The translations under genes and the position numbers were made by a program. The notes beneath the pieces were generated by a model. The model was given only the letters and a program-made list of their open reading frames with translations. It had not been told where the DNA came from and made no database searches. Shown piece by piece: positions 1-8,414 of a stretch of DNA of 64,000 nt. The first letter of the stretch is position 1. Every line of letters starts with the position of its first letter. Source of the stretch: JAGKXB01 sp964498835 (GTDB lineage: Bacteria; Pseudomonadota; Gammaproteobacteria; Burkholderiales; Burkholderiaceae_D); contig CAZCIX010000002.1 in assembly GCA_964498835.1 (NCBI GenBank), forward strand, positions 29,346-93,345, read 5' to 3'.

Positions 1-2961
1 AATGGCTTGGTGCATGTGTTGCTGTCGGAGCAGGCGCGGACGGTGTTGCGAGAAATCAGGCGCATGCCTGGGCGGCGCATCGCAGGGGAGCGGGCCGAGG
101 CATTTGTCCGTAACCCATTCGCGACGCTGGGGCCGGATGCAGCTAAGGTCATTGATCCTGAGCAATTCGAGCGTGCGCGTGAGAATGCCGGCATCGTGTT
201 CGCCCGTTTCACCGCGAAGGTGTCGCGCGACGGCACGGGCTGCTTGTATGAGGTCGCCTTGCTCATTGAGGACATGCTTCTGGGAGTAGCCCAAGTCGAC
301 CAAGTGAAGTTTGAGGGGCCAGCCGCGTTGGAGGCCTTCCTCAAAAAGCTCGAAGCCAAGATTGCGGCTGGCGCGCAGTGCTGCCATTGGGAGGGCTTCG
401 ACCTCGAAATTTTGGGTGACACACCAGGCCAGGTGGTGGTGTTACGCGACGCCCTCAGCGATTGGCAGCGGCCCAATCGTATCAGTGCGGTCGATATCTT
501 CGACTTGTCCAAGTATTCCGAGCGCGTGGGCGGTTTTGGGGTCGAGAAGCCCTATTACTCACCTTTCATTGCGAAGAAAAGTGAGGATGCAGGGTGGTTC
601 CCGGAAAACATTGATTTGGGCTTGTGCTTCACGCCAGATGAAAGTGGTGAAACGGTTGCCCTTGCGCTTGACAACAGGAATCTTGATGCTTTCCGGGAGG
701 AGATCAAGAAGGCGTGTCAAGAGAAGCGCGAAACCTTCGAGTTTCCCGGCTGTCCTAAGCCAGTGCCAGTCGCATGGGCGGTTGATGCCCTTGAAACATT
801 GGGGCAAGTGCGTGAAGACGTGTCGAATGGATCGTTTGATCCCAAGAAGCCGTTCACTCAAGGACGGGCCTTCGAGCGCAAGGGGCTGGTCGTCAAGCCT
901 AATGTAGACGCGTTGGATTACGAGGAGCGGCGCGGAGTGCTTATTGCACTGACTGAATCTGCTGCGCTGCCATCCACACTGCTCAGCCACATTGAGCTTA
1001 AAGAGCATCAACTTCATGGCGTCGCTTGGCTTCAGCATTTGTGGCGTCATTCGCCTACCGCATGTCGAGGGGCATTGCTTGCTGATGATATGGGTCTTGG
1101 TAAGACGATCCAATTGCTCACGTTCATGGCTGCGATTATTGAGCGCGAGCCCGGCATCGATCCATTTTTGGTGGTGGCACCTGTTTCCCTGCTTGAAAAT
1201 TGGAAGGAGGAGATTGCCAAGTTTTTCGTACCGGGTGCGTTGAAGGTTCTTACGTTATATGGCACGGACTTGGCTTCCAAAAGAGTACCCAAGGCTGCTC
1301 TTGATGAGGGATTGATTGAGGCGGGTTCACCCAAATTGTTGTCACGCGGTTGGCTAGGTTCGGCCAATGTCGTTCTGACGACTTATGAGACGCTTCGGGA
1401 TTTAGAATTTTCGCTGGCAGCGCAGCGTTGGTCTGCCATGATTTGCGATGAAGCACAAAAAATAAAGAACCCTAATGCCTTGGTGACCCGCGCGGCCAAG
1501 AAACAAAATGCCAGGATGAAAATCGCCTGCACGGGAACGCCCGTTGAGAATACGCTGACCGATATCTGGTGCTTGTTTGATTTCATTCAACCGGGATTGC
1601 TTGGTGCTTTGAAGGATTTCGGCTCCAAATACCGCAAGCCAATCGAGTCCGAAACCGACGAGGAGAAAGCTAGCATTGATGAGCTACGAATTTTGATTGA
1701 GCCGCAAAAGCTCAGACGCACCAAGGCGGAAGTCGTCAAGGACTTGCCCAAGAAGATTGAGTTCCAGGGATGCCGGGCCTTGCCCTTGTCGCAGCGCCAG
1801 CGCGCGTTGTATGCCGATGCCATCGCGCAGTTCAGATCGAGATCGGGCGGACGCCAGGCGACTGGCATGCAATCCCCATTGGGGTTGCTGCAATATTTGC
1901 GACGACTGTGTTCTGATCCAAGGTCACCAGGCCAACTCTCTAATGAGTTTGAGACGCTTGCTGATATTGAGAGGCATTCTCCTAAGATGGCATGGATGTT
2001 GAGACATCTTCAAGAGATTAAAAAGGCAGAAGAGAAGGTAATTGTGTTCTGCGAGTTCAAGGATTTGCAACGGACATTGCAGCGAGCTATTTTAGAGCGT
2101 TTTGGATTTACTCCTGACGTGATCAATGGTGATGTTTCGGCAGATTCCGCCAATGCGCACAATCGCCAAAAGAGGATCAGGGAATTTCAGGATTGTCCTG
2201 GCTTTGGTGTGATTCTCCTATCGCCGCTAGCTGTGGGGTTTGGCGTGAACATCCAGGCTGCTAACCACGTCATCCATTTCACACGGACTTGGAATCCTGC
2301 CAAAGAAGATCAGGCCACAGATCGAGCCTATCGTATTGGTCAAGAGCGCGATGTCCATGTCTATTACCCAGTTGTGGTGGCTGATGATTTCCTGACCTTT
2401 GACGCTAAACTCGACAAATTACTCGACGAAAAGCGAGCTCTTGCAAGCGACATGCTTAATGGAGCGGGAGATATAAGTCCCGCAGATTTTGGCGATTTGG
2501 AGGCTCCTGATGGTGGCAATGCATTCAATAATGAGCCATTGACAGCCGATGACATTGGCTCACTGGATAGCGATGCTTTTGAGGCCTTTTGCGCATTGTT
2601 ATGGAATAAGATGGGCTATTCACGGACCATCAAGACCAAGCGTATTGGTGGTGTTGATGTTGTGGCTATCAAGCACAACGAAGGTGTGTTGATCCAATGT
2701 AAAAGTTCAATTCTCGAAAACAAGGAACTTGGTTGGGAAGGTGTCAGAGATGTCTCTGCTGGGGCAGCTGCATATGTCGCTAGATACCCGGGAATTACTT
2801 TTTCCATGCTGGCCATCACCAATCGACGCTTCAATCAGGCGGCGAGGCGCCAAGCTGAGGTGTTGAAAGTAGAGCTGATCGAAGGTGATTGGCTTGCTGA
2901 AATGCTTGCGCGTTATCCGATGAAGCGAGGGGAGCTTGAAAGGTTTTTACTTGCCAGTTGA
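1..2961 (+). CDS. SNF2-family helicase fused to Mrr-type nuclease, 5' truncated (ZorD-like)
   Basis: The reading frame is already open at base 1, so the true start lies outside the window; about 985 residues are visible. After an N-terminal region of roughly 330 residues comes an SNF2 ATPase core: Walker A DDMGLGKT near residue 360, Walker B DEAQ near 480, and helicase motif VI with QATDRAYRIGQ. The C-terminal part (about 856-984) looks like an Mrr/PD-(D/E)xK nuclease, with GGVDVVAIK (Asp near 884) and QCKSS (Lys near 899). SNF2 plus Mrr is the arrangement of ZorD, the effector of type I Zorya anti-phage systems; the ZorD assignment is my inference, because zorA, zorB and zorC would lie off the left edge. 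Alternatives are another restriction or defence helicase. The 5' half looks GC-richer than the genes that follow, suggesting transfer. Confidence 0.8.
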   Translation, partial: NGLVHVLLSEQARTVLREIRRMPGRRIAGERAEAFVRNPFATLGPDAAKVIDPEQFERARENAGIVFARFTAKVSRDGTGCLYEVALLIEDMLLGVAQVDQVKFEGPAALEAFLKKLEAKIAAGAQCCHWEGFDLEILGDTPGQVVVLRDALSDWQRPNRISAVDIFDLSKYSERVGGFGVEKPYYSPFIAKKSEDAGWFPENIDLGLCFTPDESGETVALALDNRNLDAFREEIKKACQEKRETFEFPGCPKPVPVAWAVDALETLGQVREDVSNGSFDPKKPFTQGRAFERKGLVVKPNVDALDYEERRGVLIALTESAALPSTLLSHIELKEHQLHGVAWLQHLWRHSPTACRGALLADDMGLGKTIQLLTFMAAIIEREPGIDPFLVVAPVSLLENWKEEIAKFFVPGALKVLTLYGTDLASKRVPKAALDEGLIEAGSPKLLSRGWLGSANVVLTTYETLRDLEFSLAAQRWSAMICDEAQKIKNPNALVTRAAKKQNARMKIACTGTPVENTLTDIWCLFDFIQPGLLGALKDFGSKYRKPIESETDEEKASIDELRILIEPQKLRRTKAEVVKDLPKKIEFQGCRALPLSQRQRALYADAIAQFRSRSGGRQATGMQSPLGLLQYLRRLCSDPRSPGQLSNEFETLADIERHSPKMAWMLRHLQEIKKAEEKVIVFCEFKDLQRTLQRAILERFGFTPDVINGDVSADSANAHNRQKRIREFQDCPGFGVILLSPLAVGFGVNIQAANHVIHFTRTWNPAKEDQATDRAYRIGQERDVHVYYPVVVADDFLTFDAKLDKLLDEKRALASDMLNGAGDISPADFGDLEAPDGGNAFNNEPLTADDIGSLDSDAFEAFCALLWNKMGYSRTIKTKRIGGVDVVAIKHNEGVLIQCKSSILENKELGWEGVRDVSAGAAAYVARYPGITFSMLAITNRRFNQAARRQAEVLKVELIEGDWLAEMLARYPMKRGELERFLLAS

Positions 2962-3052
2962 GAAGGTGTATGGGTGAATTGGGATGAGTGTGATGATGTC
3001 GTTGAATTAACCTTATTTTTGCAGTTGAAAAAGGCCTAATATCCCAACGTAA

Positions 3053-3077
3053 TAGGCATTAAACATATTAATGCCTA
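3053..3077. promoter_or_regulatory. Perfect 10-bp inverted repeat, operator-like
   Basis: TAGGCATTAA (3053-3062) and TTAATGCCTA (3068-3077) are exact reverse complements separated by 5 bases. The repeat ends 5 bases before the start codon of the antitoxin-like remnant. That is where autoregulatory operators of ribbon-helix-helix antitoxins usually sit. There is no T-tract, so it does not look like a terminator. The operator role is inferred. Confidence 0.5.
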
Positions 3078-3082
3078 ATTTA

Positions 3083-3157
3083 ATGAGCAAATTTTCAATT
3101 CCTCCCGAAGTGGACGACCGAATCACCCAATCAGCGCTCTACATGGCAAAGCACTAG
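3083..3157 (+). pseudogene. Remnant of a ribbon-helix-helix antitoxin-like gene
   Basis: From the ATG at 3083 the frame reads 24 residues (MSKFSIPPEVDDRITQSALY and four more) and stops at TAG 3155-3157. The pattern of a short beta strand with the PPEVDDRI segment followed by an amphipathic helix resembles the N-terminus of RelB/ParD/CopG-type antitoxins. After the stop, the same frame stays open without resemblance to the family until it enters dgkA. No toxin gene is visible. I read it as a decayed toxin-antitoxin locus beside the helicase island; the match is by eye on a short peptide, so it is tentative. Confidence 0.35.
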
Positions 3158-3271
3158 AAGCGTCACGCCGCCCAAAACGCGCAGGTAAGCCTCGTAAGAC
3201 AGACGATGAATATGACTCCTGAACGCAAAGCCTATGTCTACATTCAATTTACCCATAAAAAAGAAAACAAC

Positions 3272-3667
3272 ATGAACACCTCAAACAACCCAAACAAATT
3301 CAAAAGCCAAGCAGGCTGCCAACGTATTTTTAAAGCTTTTCGCTATTCCATCGAAGGGTTAAAAACCGCTTGCAAAAGCGAGCATGCGTTTCGTCAGGAG
3401 TTGGTATTGCTGATTGTCGGTGCGATTGTGGCTTTGTTGTTGCCAGTTTCCATGTTGCAAAAACTCCTATTAATCGGCACGTTGGTGTTGGTGTTGATTG
3501 TTGAACTGCTCAATTCTGCAATTGAGGCGGTGGTGGATCGTATCTCGTTGGATACGCATGTTTTATCCAAAAATGCCAAAGACTTTGGTAGCGCGGCGGT
3601 GTTGTTGGCTTTATTGCTGGCGATGGCGACTTGGGGTGTGATTGTGTGGCCTTTGATATTTGCTTGA
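3272..3667 (+). CDS. dgkA: Diacylglycerol kinase DgkA
   Basis: Small inner-membrane kinase that phosphorylates diacylglycerol to phosphatidic acid, recycling lipid from phospholipid headgroup transfer. The 131-residue product carries the family signature ELLNSAIEAVVDR, preceded by FRQE and followed by KDFGSAAVL, and has three hydrophobic segments (about residues 46-64, 68-85, 111-130). E. coli DgkA has 122 residues. The frame is open further upstream (an ATG at 3206), but the ATG at 3272 fits family length, and the upstream part matches the decayed antitoxin region. A dispersed palindromic repeat begins 7 bases after the stop. Confidence 0.93.
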   Translation: MNTSNNPNKFKSQAGCQRIFKAFRYSIEGLKTACKSEHAFRQELVLLIVGAIVALLLPVSMLQKLLLIGTLVLVLIVELLNSAIEAVVDRISLDTHVLSKNAKDFGSAAVLLALLLAMATWGVIVWPLIFA

Positions 3668-3674
3668 TCTACCC

Positions 3675-3710
3675 CGTCGTCGTTCCCGCGGGTTGAGGCA
3701 GGGATCCAGT
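3675..3710. repeat. Dispersed palindromic repeat, partial copy A
   Basis: Holds only the left half of the repeat found complete at 11573, 15647 and 59619: CGTCGTTCCCGCGGG, a short AT-containing loop, then a GGGATCCAG end. No matching right half follows, so this copy is truncated. It lies between dgkA and maeB. Confidence 0.7.
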
Positions 3711-3845
3711 GATTTTTTAATCTCATATAAGCCCTTTCTGCAAATACCTTCAAATGCAGAATGGGGCTTCTGATAAAATGTGCGGTTTTCTGCATTTTAT
3801 TGCCATTATTTTCCCTCTATTGAAAAAACAGGAAGGCTGTATAGC

Positions 3846-6158
3846 ATGGGTTCGTCATCCGATCGCAAAGAAGAAATCCGTCAACAATTGCGCGTAGCCG
3901 CGCTTGAATATCATGAGTTCCCTATGCCTGGGAAGGTCAGTGTCACGCCTACCAAGCAACTGACCAATCAGCGTGATCTGGCGTTGGCTTATTCGCCTGG
4001 TGTTGCTGCTGCTTGTGAAGAAATCGTGGCGGATCCTGCTAATGCTTTTAGGTATACCGCGCGGGGCAATCTGGTGGCGGTGATCAGTAATGGCACGGCT
4101 GTACTTGGCTTGGGCAATATTGGGCCGTTGGCTTCCAAGCCTGTGATGGAAGGCAAGGGCGTGTTGTTTAAAAAATTCGCCGGGATTGATGTCTTCGATC
4201 TTGAAATCAATGAATCCGATCCAGATAAATTGTGCGACATCATTGCTTCCTTAGAGCCAACTTTTGGTGGTGTTAACTTAGAAGATATTAAAGCGCCTGA
4301 GTGTTTTGAGATTGAACGCAAATTGCGTGAACGTATGAAAATCCCCGTTTTTCATGACGACCAGCACGGAACGGCGATTATTGTTGGTGCAGCGATTCTT
4401 AATGGTTTGAAAGTTGTTGGCAAAGATATCAAGCAATGTAAGTTGGTTGTGTCTGGTGCGGGTGCGGCGGCTTTGGCTTGTTTGGATTTGATCGTCGATC
4501 TTGGTTTTCCAATTGAAAACATTTTTGTTACCGATCTGGCTGGTGTGGTTTACAAGGGTCGTGACGAGTTGATGGATCCGAATAAAGCGCGTTTTGTCCA
4601 AGAGACTAGCGCGCGTACTTTGGCAGACCTGATGCCTGGTGCGGATATCTTTTTGGGTTTGTCCGCTGGCGGTGTATTGAAACCAGAAATGGTCAAAACC
4701 ATGGCGGATCGTCCTCTGGTGTTGGCTTTGGCCAATCCTACGCCAGAAATTTTGCCGGAAGAAGTGAAGGCTGTGCGCAGCGATGCAGTGATTGCAACCG
4801 GGCGCTCTGATTATCCAAATCAAGTCAATAACGTGCTTTGCTTCCCGTACATTTTCCGCGGTGCGCTTGATTGCGGTGCCACTACGATTACGCGTGAAAT
4901 GGAAATTGCCTCGGTGCATGCGATTGCTGAATTAGCGCAGGCTGAGCAGTCCGACATCGTCGCCTCGACTTATGGTATTGCCAATCTTAGTTTTGGCGCG
5001 GAATACCTGATTCCCAAACCATTTGATCCACGTTTGATGATGAAAATTGCGCCGGCGGTTGCCAAAGCGGCGGAAGACTCAGGTGTTGCTTCACGTCCCA
5101 TTAAAGATATGCAGGCTTATGCTGATCGCTTGCAGCAGTTTGTTTATCGCAGTGGCACGTTTATGAAGCCAGTTTTCCAAGCGGCTAAGGCGGCGCCTGC
5201 GGCCAAAAAACGTATCGTGTTTGCCGAAGGTGAAGAAGAACGCGTATTACGTGCTGTGCAAATTGTTGTCGATGAGAAATTGGCAAAACCGATATTGGTT
5301 GGTCGCCCAGCCGTGTTGGCACAAAGGATTCAAAAATTTGGTTTACGTTTAAAACCTGAAATTGACTTTGAAGTGATCAGTCCTGAGTATGATGCGCGTT
5401 ATCGCGACTATTGGCAGACTTATTTATCGATGACTGCTCGCAAAGGGATCACTGAGCAATATGCCAGACTAGAAATGCGTCGTCGCCATACCTTGATTGG
5501 TTCCATGATGCTGCACAAAGGCGACGCCGATGGCATGATTTGTGGCACTTATGGCACGACCAATGTGCATTTGCATTACATCGATCAAGTGTTAGGCAAG
5601 CGTGAGGGTGTCAATGTATATGCCGCCATGAATGCATTGATCTTGCCAGAGCGTCAATTGATGTTGGTTGATACCCATGTCAATGAAAATCCAACTGCAG
5701 AACAATTGGCTGAAATCACTTTGTTAGCTGTGCATGAAATGCGTCGTTTGGGCATTTATCCACGCGTTGCTTTGTTGTCGCATTCCAATTTTGGTACCAG
5801 TGATAGCGAGTCAGCGAAAAAAATGCGTGCCACCTTGTCATTGTTACAAAAAATGGCGCCAGACTTGGAAGTCGATGGCGAGATGCATGGTGATACTGCG
5901 CTTGATTTTGGCAGATTGAAAACCCTGATGCCGGATTCAAAATTAACAGGCGAACCTAATTTATTAGTCTTGCCGAATATTGATGTCGCCAATATTTCGT
6001 ACAACTTGCTGAAAACAGCTGCTGGTAATGGAATCGCCATTGGCCCAATCTTGTTGGGTTGTTCTAAACCTGTGCATGTGCTGACACCTTCCGCCACGGT
6101 ACGCCGAATTGTGAATATGACGGCGATGTGTGTGATGGATGCGGTGGCAGAACGTTAA
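3846..6158 (+). CDS. maeB: NADP-dependent malic enzyme with phosphotransacetylase-like domain
   Basis: Oxidatively decarboxylates malate to pyruvate with NADP, supplying NADPH and linking the TCA cycle to pyruvate. The 770-residue product has the two-part MaeB architecture: malic enzyme (about 1-430, with LAYSPGVA, KIPVFHDDQHGTA and the NAD-binding VVSGAGAAA) followed by a phosphate acetyltransferase-like domain (about 440-765). E. coli MaeB has 759 residues. The C-terminal domain in this family is usually regulatory rather than catalytic. The frame is open to 3780, but the ATG at 3846 is preferred because it has an AGGAAGG motif upstream and fits homolog N-termini. It stands alone between dgkA and the polysaccharide cluster. 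Confidence 0.94.
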   Translation: MGSSSDRKEEIRQQLRVAALEYHEFPMPGKVSVTPTKQLTNQRDLALAYSPGVAAACEEIVADPANAFRYTARGNLVAVISNGTAVLGLGNIGPLASKPVMEGKGVLFKKFAGIDVFDLEINESDPDKLCDIIASLEPTFGGVNLEDIKAPECFEIERKLRERMKIPVFHDDQHGTAIIVGAAILNGLKVVGKDIKQCKLVVSGAGAAALACLDLIVDLGFPIENIFVTDLAGVVYKGRDELMDPNKARFVQETSARTLADLMPGADIFLGLSAGGVLKPEMVKTMADRPLVLALANPTPEILPEEVKAVRSDAVIATGRSDYPNQVNNVLCFPYIFRGALDCGATTITREMEIASVHAIAELAQAEQSDIVASTYGIANLSFGAEYLIPKPFDPRLMMKIAPAVAKAAEDSGVASRPIKDMQAYADRLQQFVYRSGTFMKPVFQAAKAAPAAKKRIVFAEGEEERVLRAVQIVVDEKLAKPILVGRPAVLAQRIQKFGLRLKPEIDFEVISPEYDARYRDYWQTYLSMTARKGITEQYARLEMRRRHTLIGSMMLHKGDADGMICGTYGTTNVHLHYIDQVLGKREGVNVYAAMNALILPERQLMLVDTHVNENPTAEQLAEITLLAVHEMRRLGIYPRVALLSHSNFGTSDSESAKKMRATLSLLQKMAPDLEVDGEMHGDTALDFGRLKTLMPDSKLTGEPNLLVLPNIDVANISYNLLKTAAGNGIAIGPILLGCSKPVHVLTPSATVRRIVNMTAMCVMDAVAER

Positions 6159-6188
6159 TCCATATTTAAGGGATTCCAGGGGATAGTA

Positions 6189-6989
6189 GTGATTTCTTTA
6201 GCGATGTTGCGTGAGGTATGGAACTTTCGTGATTTCATCCGTGGAAGTGTCAAACGCGAATTTCAGTCACGCTATCAAGGCACCCAATTCGGCATGTTTT
6301 GGGTGATCGCTCAGCCGTTGGCGATGATTCTGGTTTACACCTTGGTGTTTGCTCAGCTCATGAAGCCTTCTTTGCCTGGGCATGATACGCCGTTTGCCTA
6401 TAGCATTTATTTGTGTTCTGGCGTGCTGACTTGGGGTTTGTTTGCTGAGATGCTGACGCGTTGTGTGAACATATTTGTTGAAAACGGAAATTTGTTAAAG
6501 AAAGTTCGTTTTCCCAAACTATGTTTGCCCATCATTGTGCTGACTTCCAGCTATTTGCATTTCTCCATTGTCATGGCGCTTTTCTTCGCATTCATGCTGC
6601 TGACGGGGACATTTCCTGGCTGGGTGGTGTTGGCGATGATTCCCGTGTTGTTGATACAAGCCGCATTGACCGTTGGGTTGGGTATTTTTCTGGCAACGAT
6701 TAACGTTTTTTATCGCGATGTCAGCCAATCGATTGCTGTGATTCTGCAATTTTGGTTTTGGTTAACGCCTGTCGTTTATGCGCCCAAAATTTTGCCGCCC
6801 TTGATCAATAATATTCTGGCCTGCAATCCAATTTGGCCTTTAATCGATGCCTACCATCGTATTTTTCTCGATCATCAAATGCCAGTATGGAATAGCCTGA
6901 TTTATCCCTCAGTATTGGCCGCTTTTTTGGTGTTGCTGGGGATGTTGGCATTTTCAAAATTGCAGGGCGAAATTGTGGATGAGCTGTAA
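6189..6989 (+). CDS. wzm: Polysaccharide ABC exporter, permease Wzm
   Basis: Inner-membrane subunit of an ABC-2 exporter that moves finished O-antigen chains across the cytoplasmic membrane. The 266-residue product begins with the typical REFQSRYQGTQFGMFWVIAQPL segment region and has about six transmembrane helices; the late motif FWFWLTPVVYAP is characteristic of the family. The start is a GTG at 6189 with an AGGGG Shine-Dalgarno sequence at a good distance; the next ATG (6204) has none. Its stop overlaps the ATG of wzt by one base (TAATG), so the two are translationally coupled. Confidence 0.92.
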   Translation: MISLAMLREVWNFRDFIRGSVKREFQSRYQGTQFGMFWVIAQPLAMILVYTLVFAQLMKPSLPGHDTPFAYSIYLCSGVLTWGLFAEMLTRCVNIFVENGNLLKKVRFPKLCLPIIVLTSSYLHFSIVMALFFAFMLLTGTFPGWVVLAMIPVLLIQAALTVGLGIFLATINVFYRDVSQSIAVILQFWFWLTPVVYAPKILPPLINNILACNPIWPLIDAYHRIFLDHQMPVWNSLIYPSVLAAFLVLLGMLAFSKLQGEIVDEL

Positions 6990-8227
6990 TGGGCTATTTG
7001 CGGATAGAAAATGTTGGTAAGGCGTATAAGCGTTATCCCAGGAAATTTGGGCGTATGGCCGAATGGCTCGGTTTAGGTAAGCAGCATGAGCTTAAATGGG
7101 TGCTGAAGAACATTAACTTTGAAGTCCAGCCAGGCGAAGCCATCGGTTTGATTGGGATTAATGGTGCGGGTAAAAGTACCTTGCTCAAAATCATCGCTGG
7201 TACCGCGCGTCCAACGACTGGCAATGTTGTGGTTGGTGGTCGGATTGCTGCATTGTTAGAGTTAGGATTGGGCTTCAATCCCGATTTTACTGGTCGTCAA
7301 AATGTGTATATGGCGGCGCAATTGCATGGTTTAAGCAGTGATGAGATCGCCGGCAAGATGCGAGAAATCGAGGATTTTGCTGAAATTGGTGATTACATTG
7401 ACCAACCAGTGCGCACGTATTCCAGTGGTATGCAGGTGAGACTGGCTTTCAGCGTGGCCACTGCTCAACGTCCAGAAATCTTGATTGTCGATGAAGCCTT
7501 GTCTGTGGGTGATAGCTATTTCCAACACAAAAGTTTTGACCGTATTCGCAAATTCCGTGAGCAGGGAACAACCTTATTGTTCGTTTCGCATAGTCCTGGT
7601 GCCATCAAGAGTTTGTGCAATCGCGCGATTTTGATCGATCAAGGTGGTGTGGTGCGGGATGATGTGCCGGAACTGGTGCTGGATTATTACAACGCCATGA
7701 TTGCCAAGCAGCAGGTTGATTATGCGATTCTGCAAGAAGAGCAGGCGACGGGTGGGGGTACCGCCACGATGCGCTCCGGGTCGCGAGAAGCGCAAATTAC
7801 CAAGGTGGATTTGCTGGTAGATGGCAAATCAGTCCGCGCGATTTCCAGCGGTGATCGCGTGGTGTTGCAGGTGGCCGGGGTTGCCCATGCAGCGATTGAG
7901 GAGTTGACGGTTGGGATGTTAATTCGCGATCGTTTGGGGAATGATGTGTTCGGCACCAATACGTTTCATCACGAAAATAGCCGTACGTCGTTGCAGGCCA
8001 ACGAGCCGTTTTTGTTGGAATTTGATTTCCCTTCATTACGCCTAGGAGTTGGCAGTTTCAGCATCACGATTGCCTTGCACAGCCGCGATGTGCATGTTGC
8101 AGCCAATTACGATTGGTGGGATCGTGCCTTGGTGTTTCAGGTGATGCCGGGTAATGCGCCGATTTCGATAGGAGTATGTGATTTTCCGGTAACGGTGGAT
8201 TGGCGTGTAAGTGATCCCATGCCTTAA
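6989..8227 (+). CDS. wzt: Polysaccharide ABC exporter, ATPase Wzt with C-terminal carbohydrate-binding domain
   Basis: Energises O-antigen export with Wzm. Residues about 1-245 form the ABC ATPase: Walker A GINGAGKST near 54-62, the signature YSSGMQVRLAFS, and Walker B ILIVDEAL. A C-terminal domain of about 150 residues (260-412) matches the Wzt_C type, which recognises the modified non-reducing end of the glycan. This extended length (412 residues) separates it from short KpsT-like capsule ATPases and suggests that chain termination and export are coupled. It overlaps wzm and is followed by gmd after a spacer that is really about 32 bases once the artefactual gap is removed. Confidence 0.92.
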   Translation: MGYLRIENVGKAYKRYPRKFGRMAEWLGLGKQHELKWVLKNINFEVQPGEAIGLIGINGAGKSTLLKIIAGTARPTTGNVVVGGRIAALLELGLGFNPDFTGRQNVYMAAQLHGLSSDEIAGKMREIEDFAEIGDYIDQPVRTYSSGMQVRLAFSVATAQRPEILIVDEALSVGDSYFQHKSFDRIRKFREQGTTLLFVSHSPGAIKSLCNRAILIDQGGVVRDDVPELVLDYYNAMIAKQQVDYAILQEEQATGGGTATMRSGSREAQITKVDLLVDGKSVRAISSGDRVVLQVAGVAHAAIEELTVGMLIRDRLGNDVFGTNTFHHENSRTSLQANEPFLLEFDFPSLRLGVGSFSITIALHSRDVHVAANYDWWDRALVFQVMPGNAPISIGVCDFPVTVDWRVSDPMP

Positions 8228-8250
8228 TTGCTTATCAATTTTATAAAACA

Positions 8251-8305
8251 TTATTAACTATGATGAAGACAAAAACAGCGGTGATTACCGGCATCACCGG
8301 ACAAG
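8251..8305 (+). repeat. Left copy of a 55-bp contig-end duplication (contains a false gmd start)
   Basis: These 55 bases are identical to 8406-8460 and abut the N gap on its left. They include an ATG at 8260 and the first 15 codons of gmd. Because the identity is perfect and both copies touch the gap, this is almost certainly the same stretch sequenced into two contigs and not a real duplicated gene. Confidence 0.9.
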
Positions 8306-8405
8306 NNNNNNNNNNNNNNNNNNNNNNNNNNNNNNNNNNNNNNNNNNNNNNNNNNNNNNNNNNNNNNNNNNNNNNNNNNNNNNNNNNNNNNNNNNNNNNN
8401 NNNNN
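8306..8405. other. Assembly gap of 100 N
   Basis: Exactly 100 unknown bases flanked by a perfect 55-bp direct repeat. The fixed size is a scaffolder placeholder, and the flanks show that the contigs overlap, so the true gap length is probably zero. Confidence 0.97.
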
Positions 8406-8414
8406 TTATTAACT

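Noticed and set aside
559..1113. 184-codon open frame antisense to the SNF2 helicase gene.
   Set aside because: No family match; the sense frame carries conserved helicase motifs across this region.
3083..3271. Extending dgkA upstream to the ATG at 3206 or beyond.
   Set aside because: The added residues are not like DgkA, which would become much longer than the family; the upstream part matches the decayed antitoxin region.
4278..4919. 213-codon open frame antisense to maeB.
   Set aside because: Lies wholly inside a conserved gene, has composition of a shadow frame and no ribosome site or family resemblance.
8260..8305. An apparent truncated second gmd gene before the gap.
   Set aside because: Identical to the real gmd start over 46 bases and inside a 55-base contig-end duplication; an assembly artefact.
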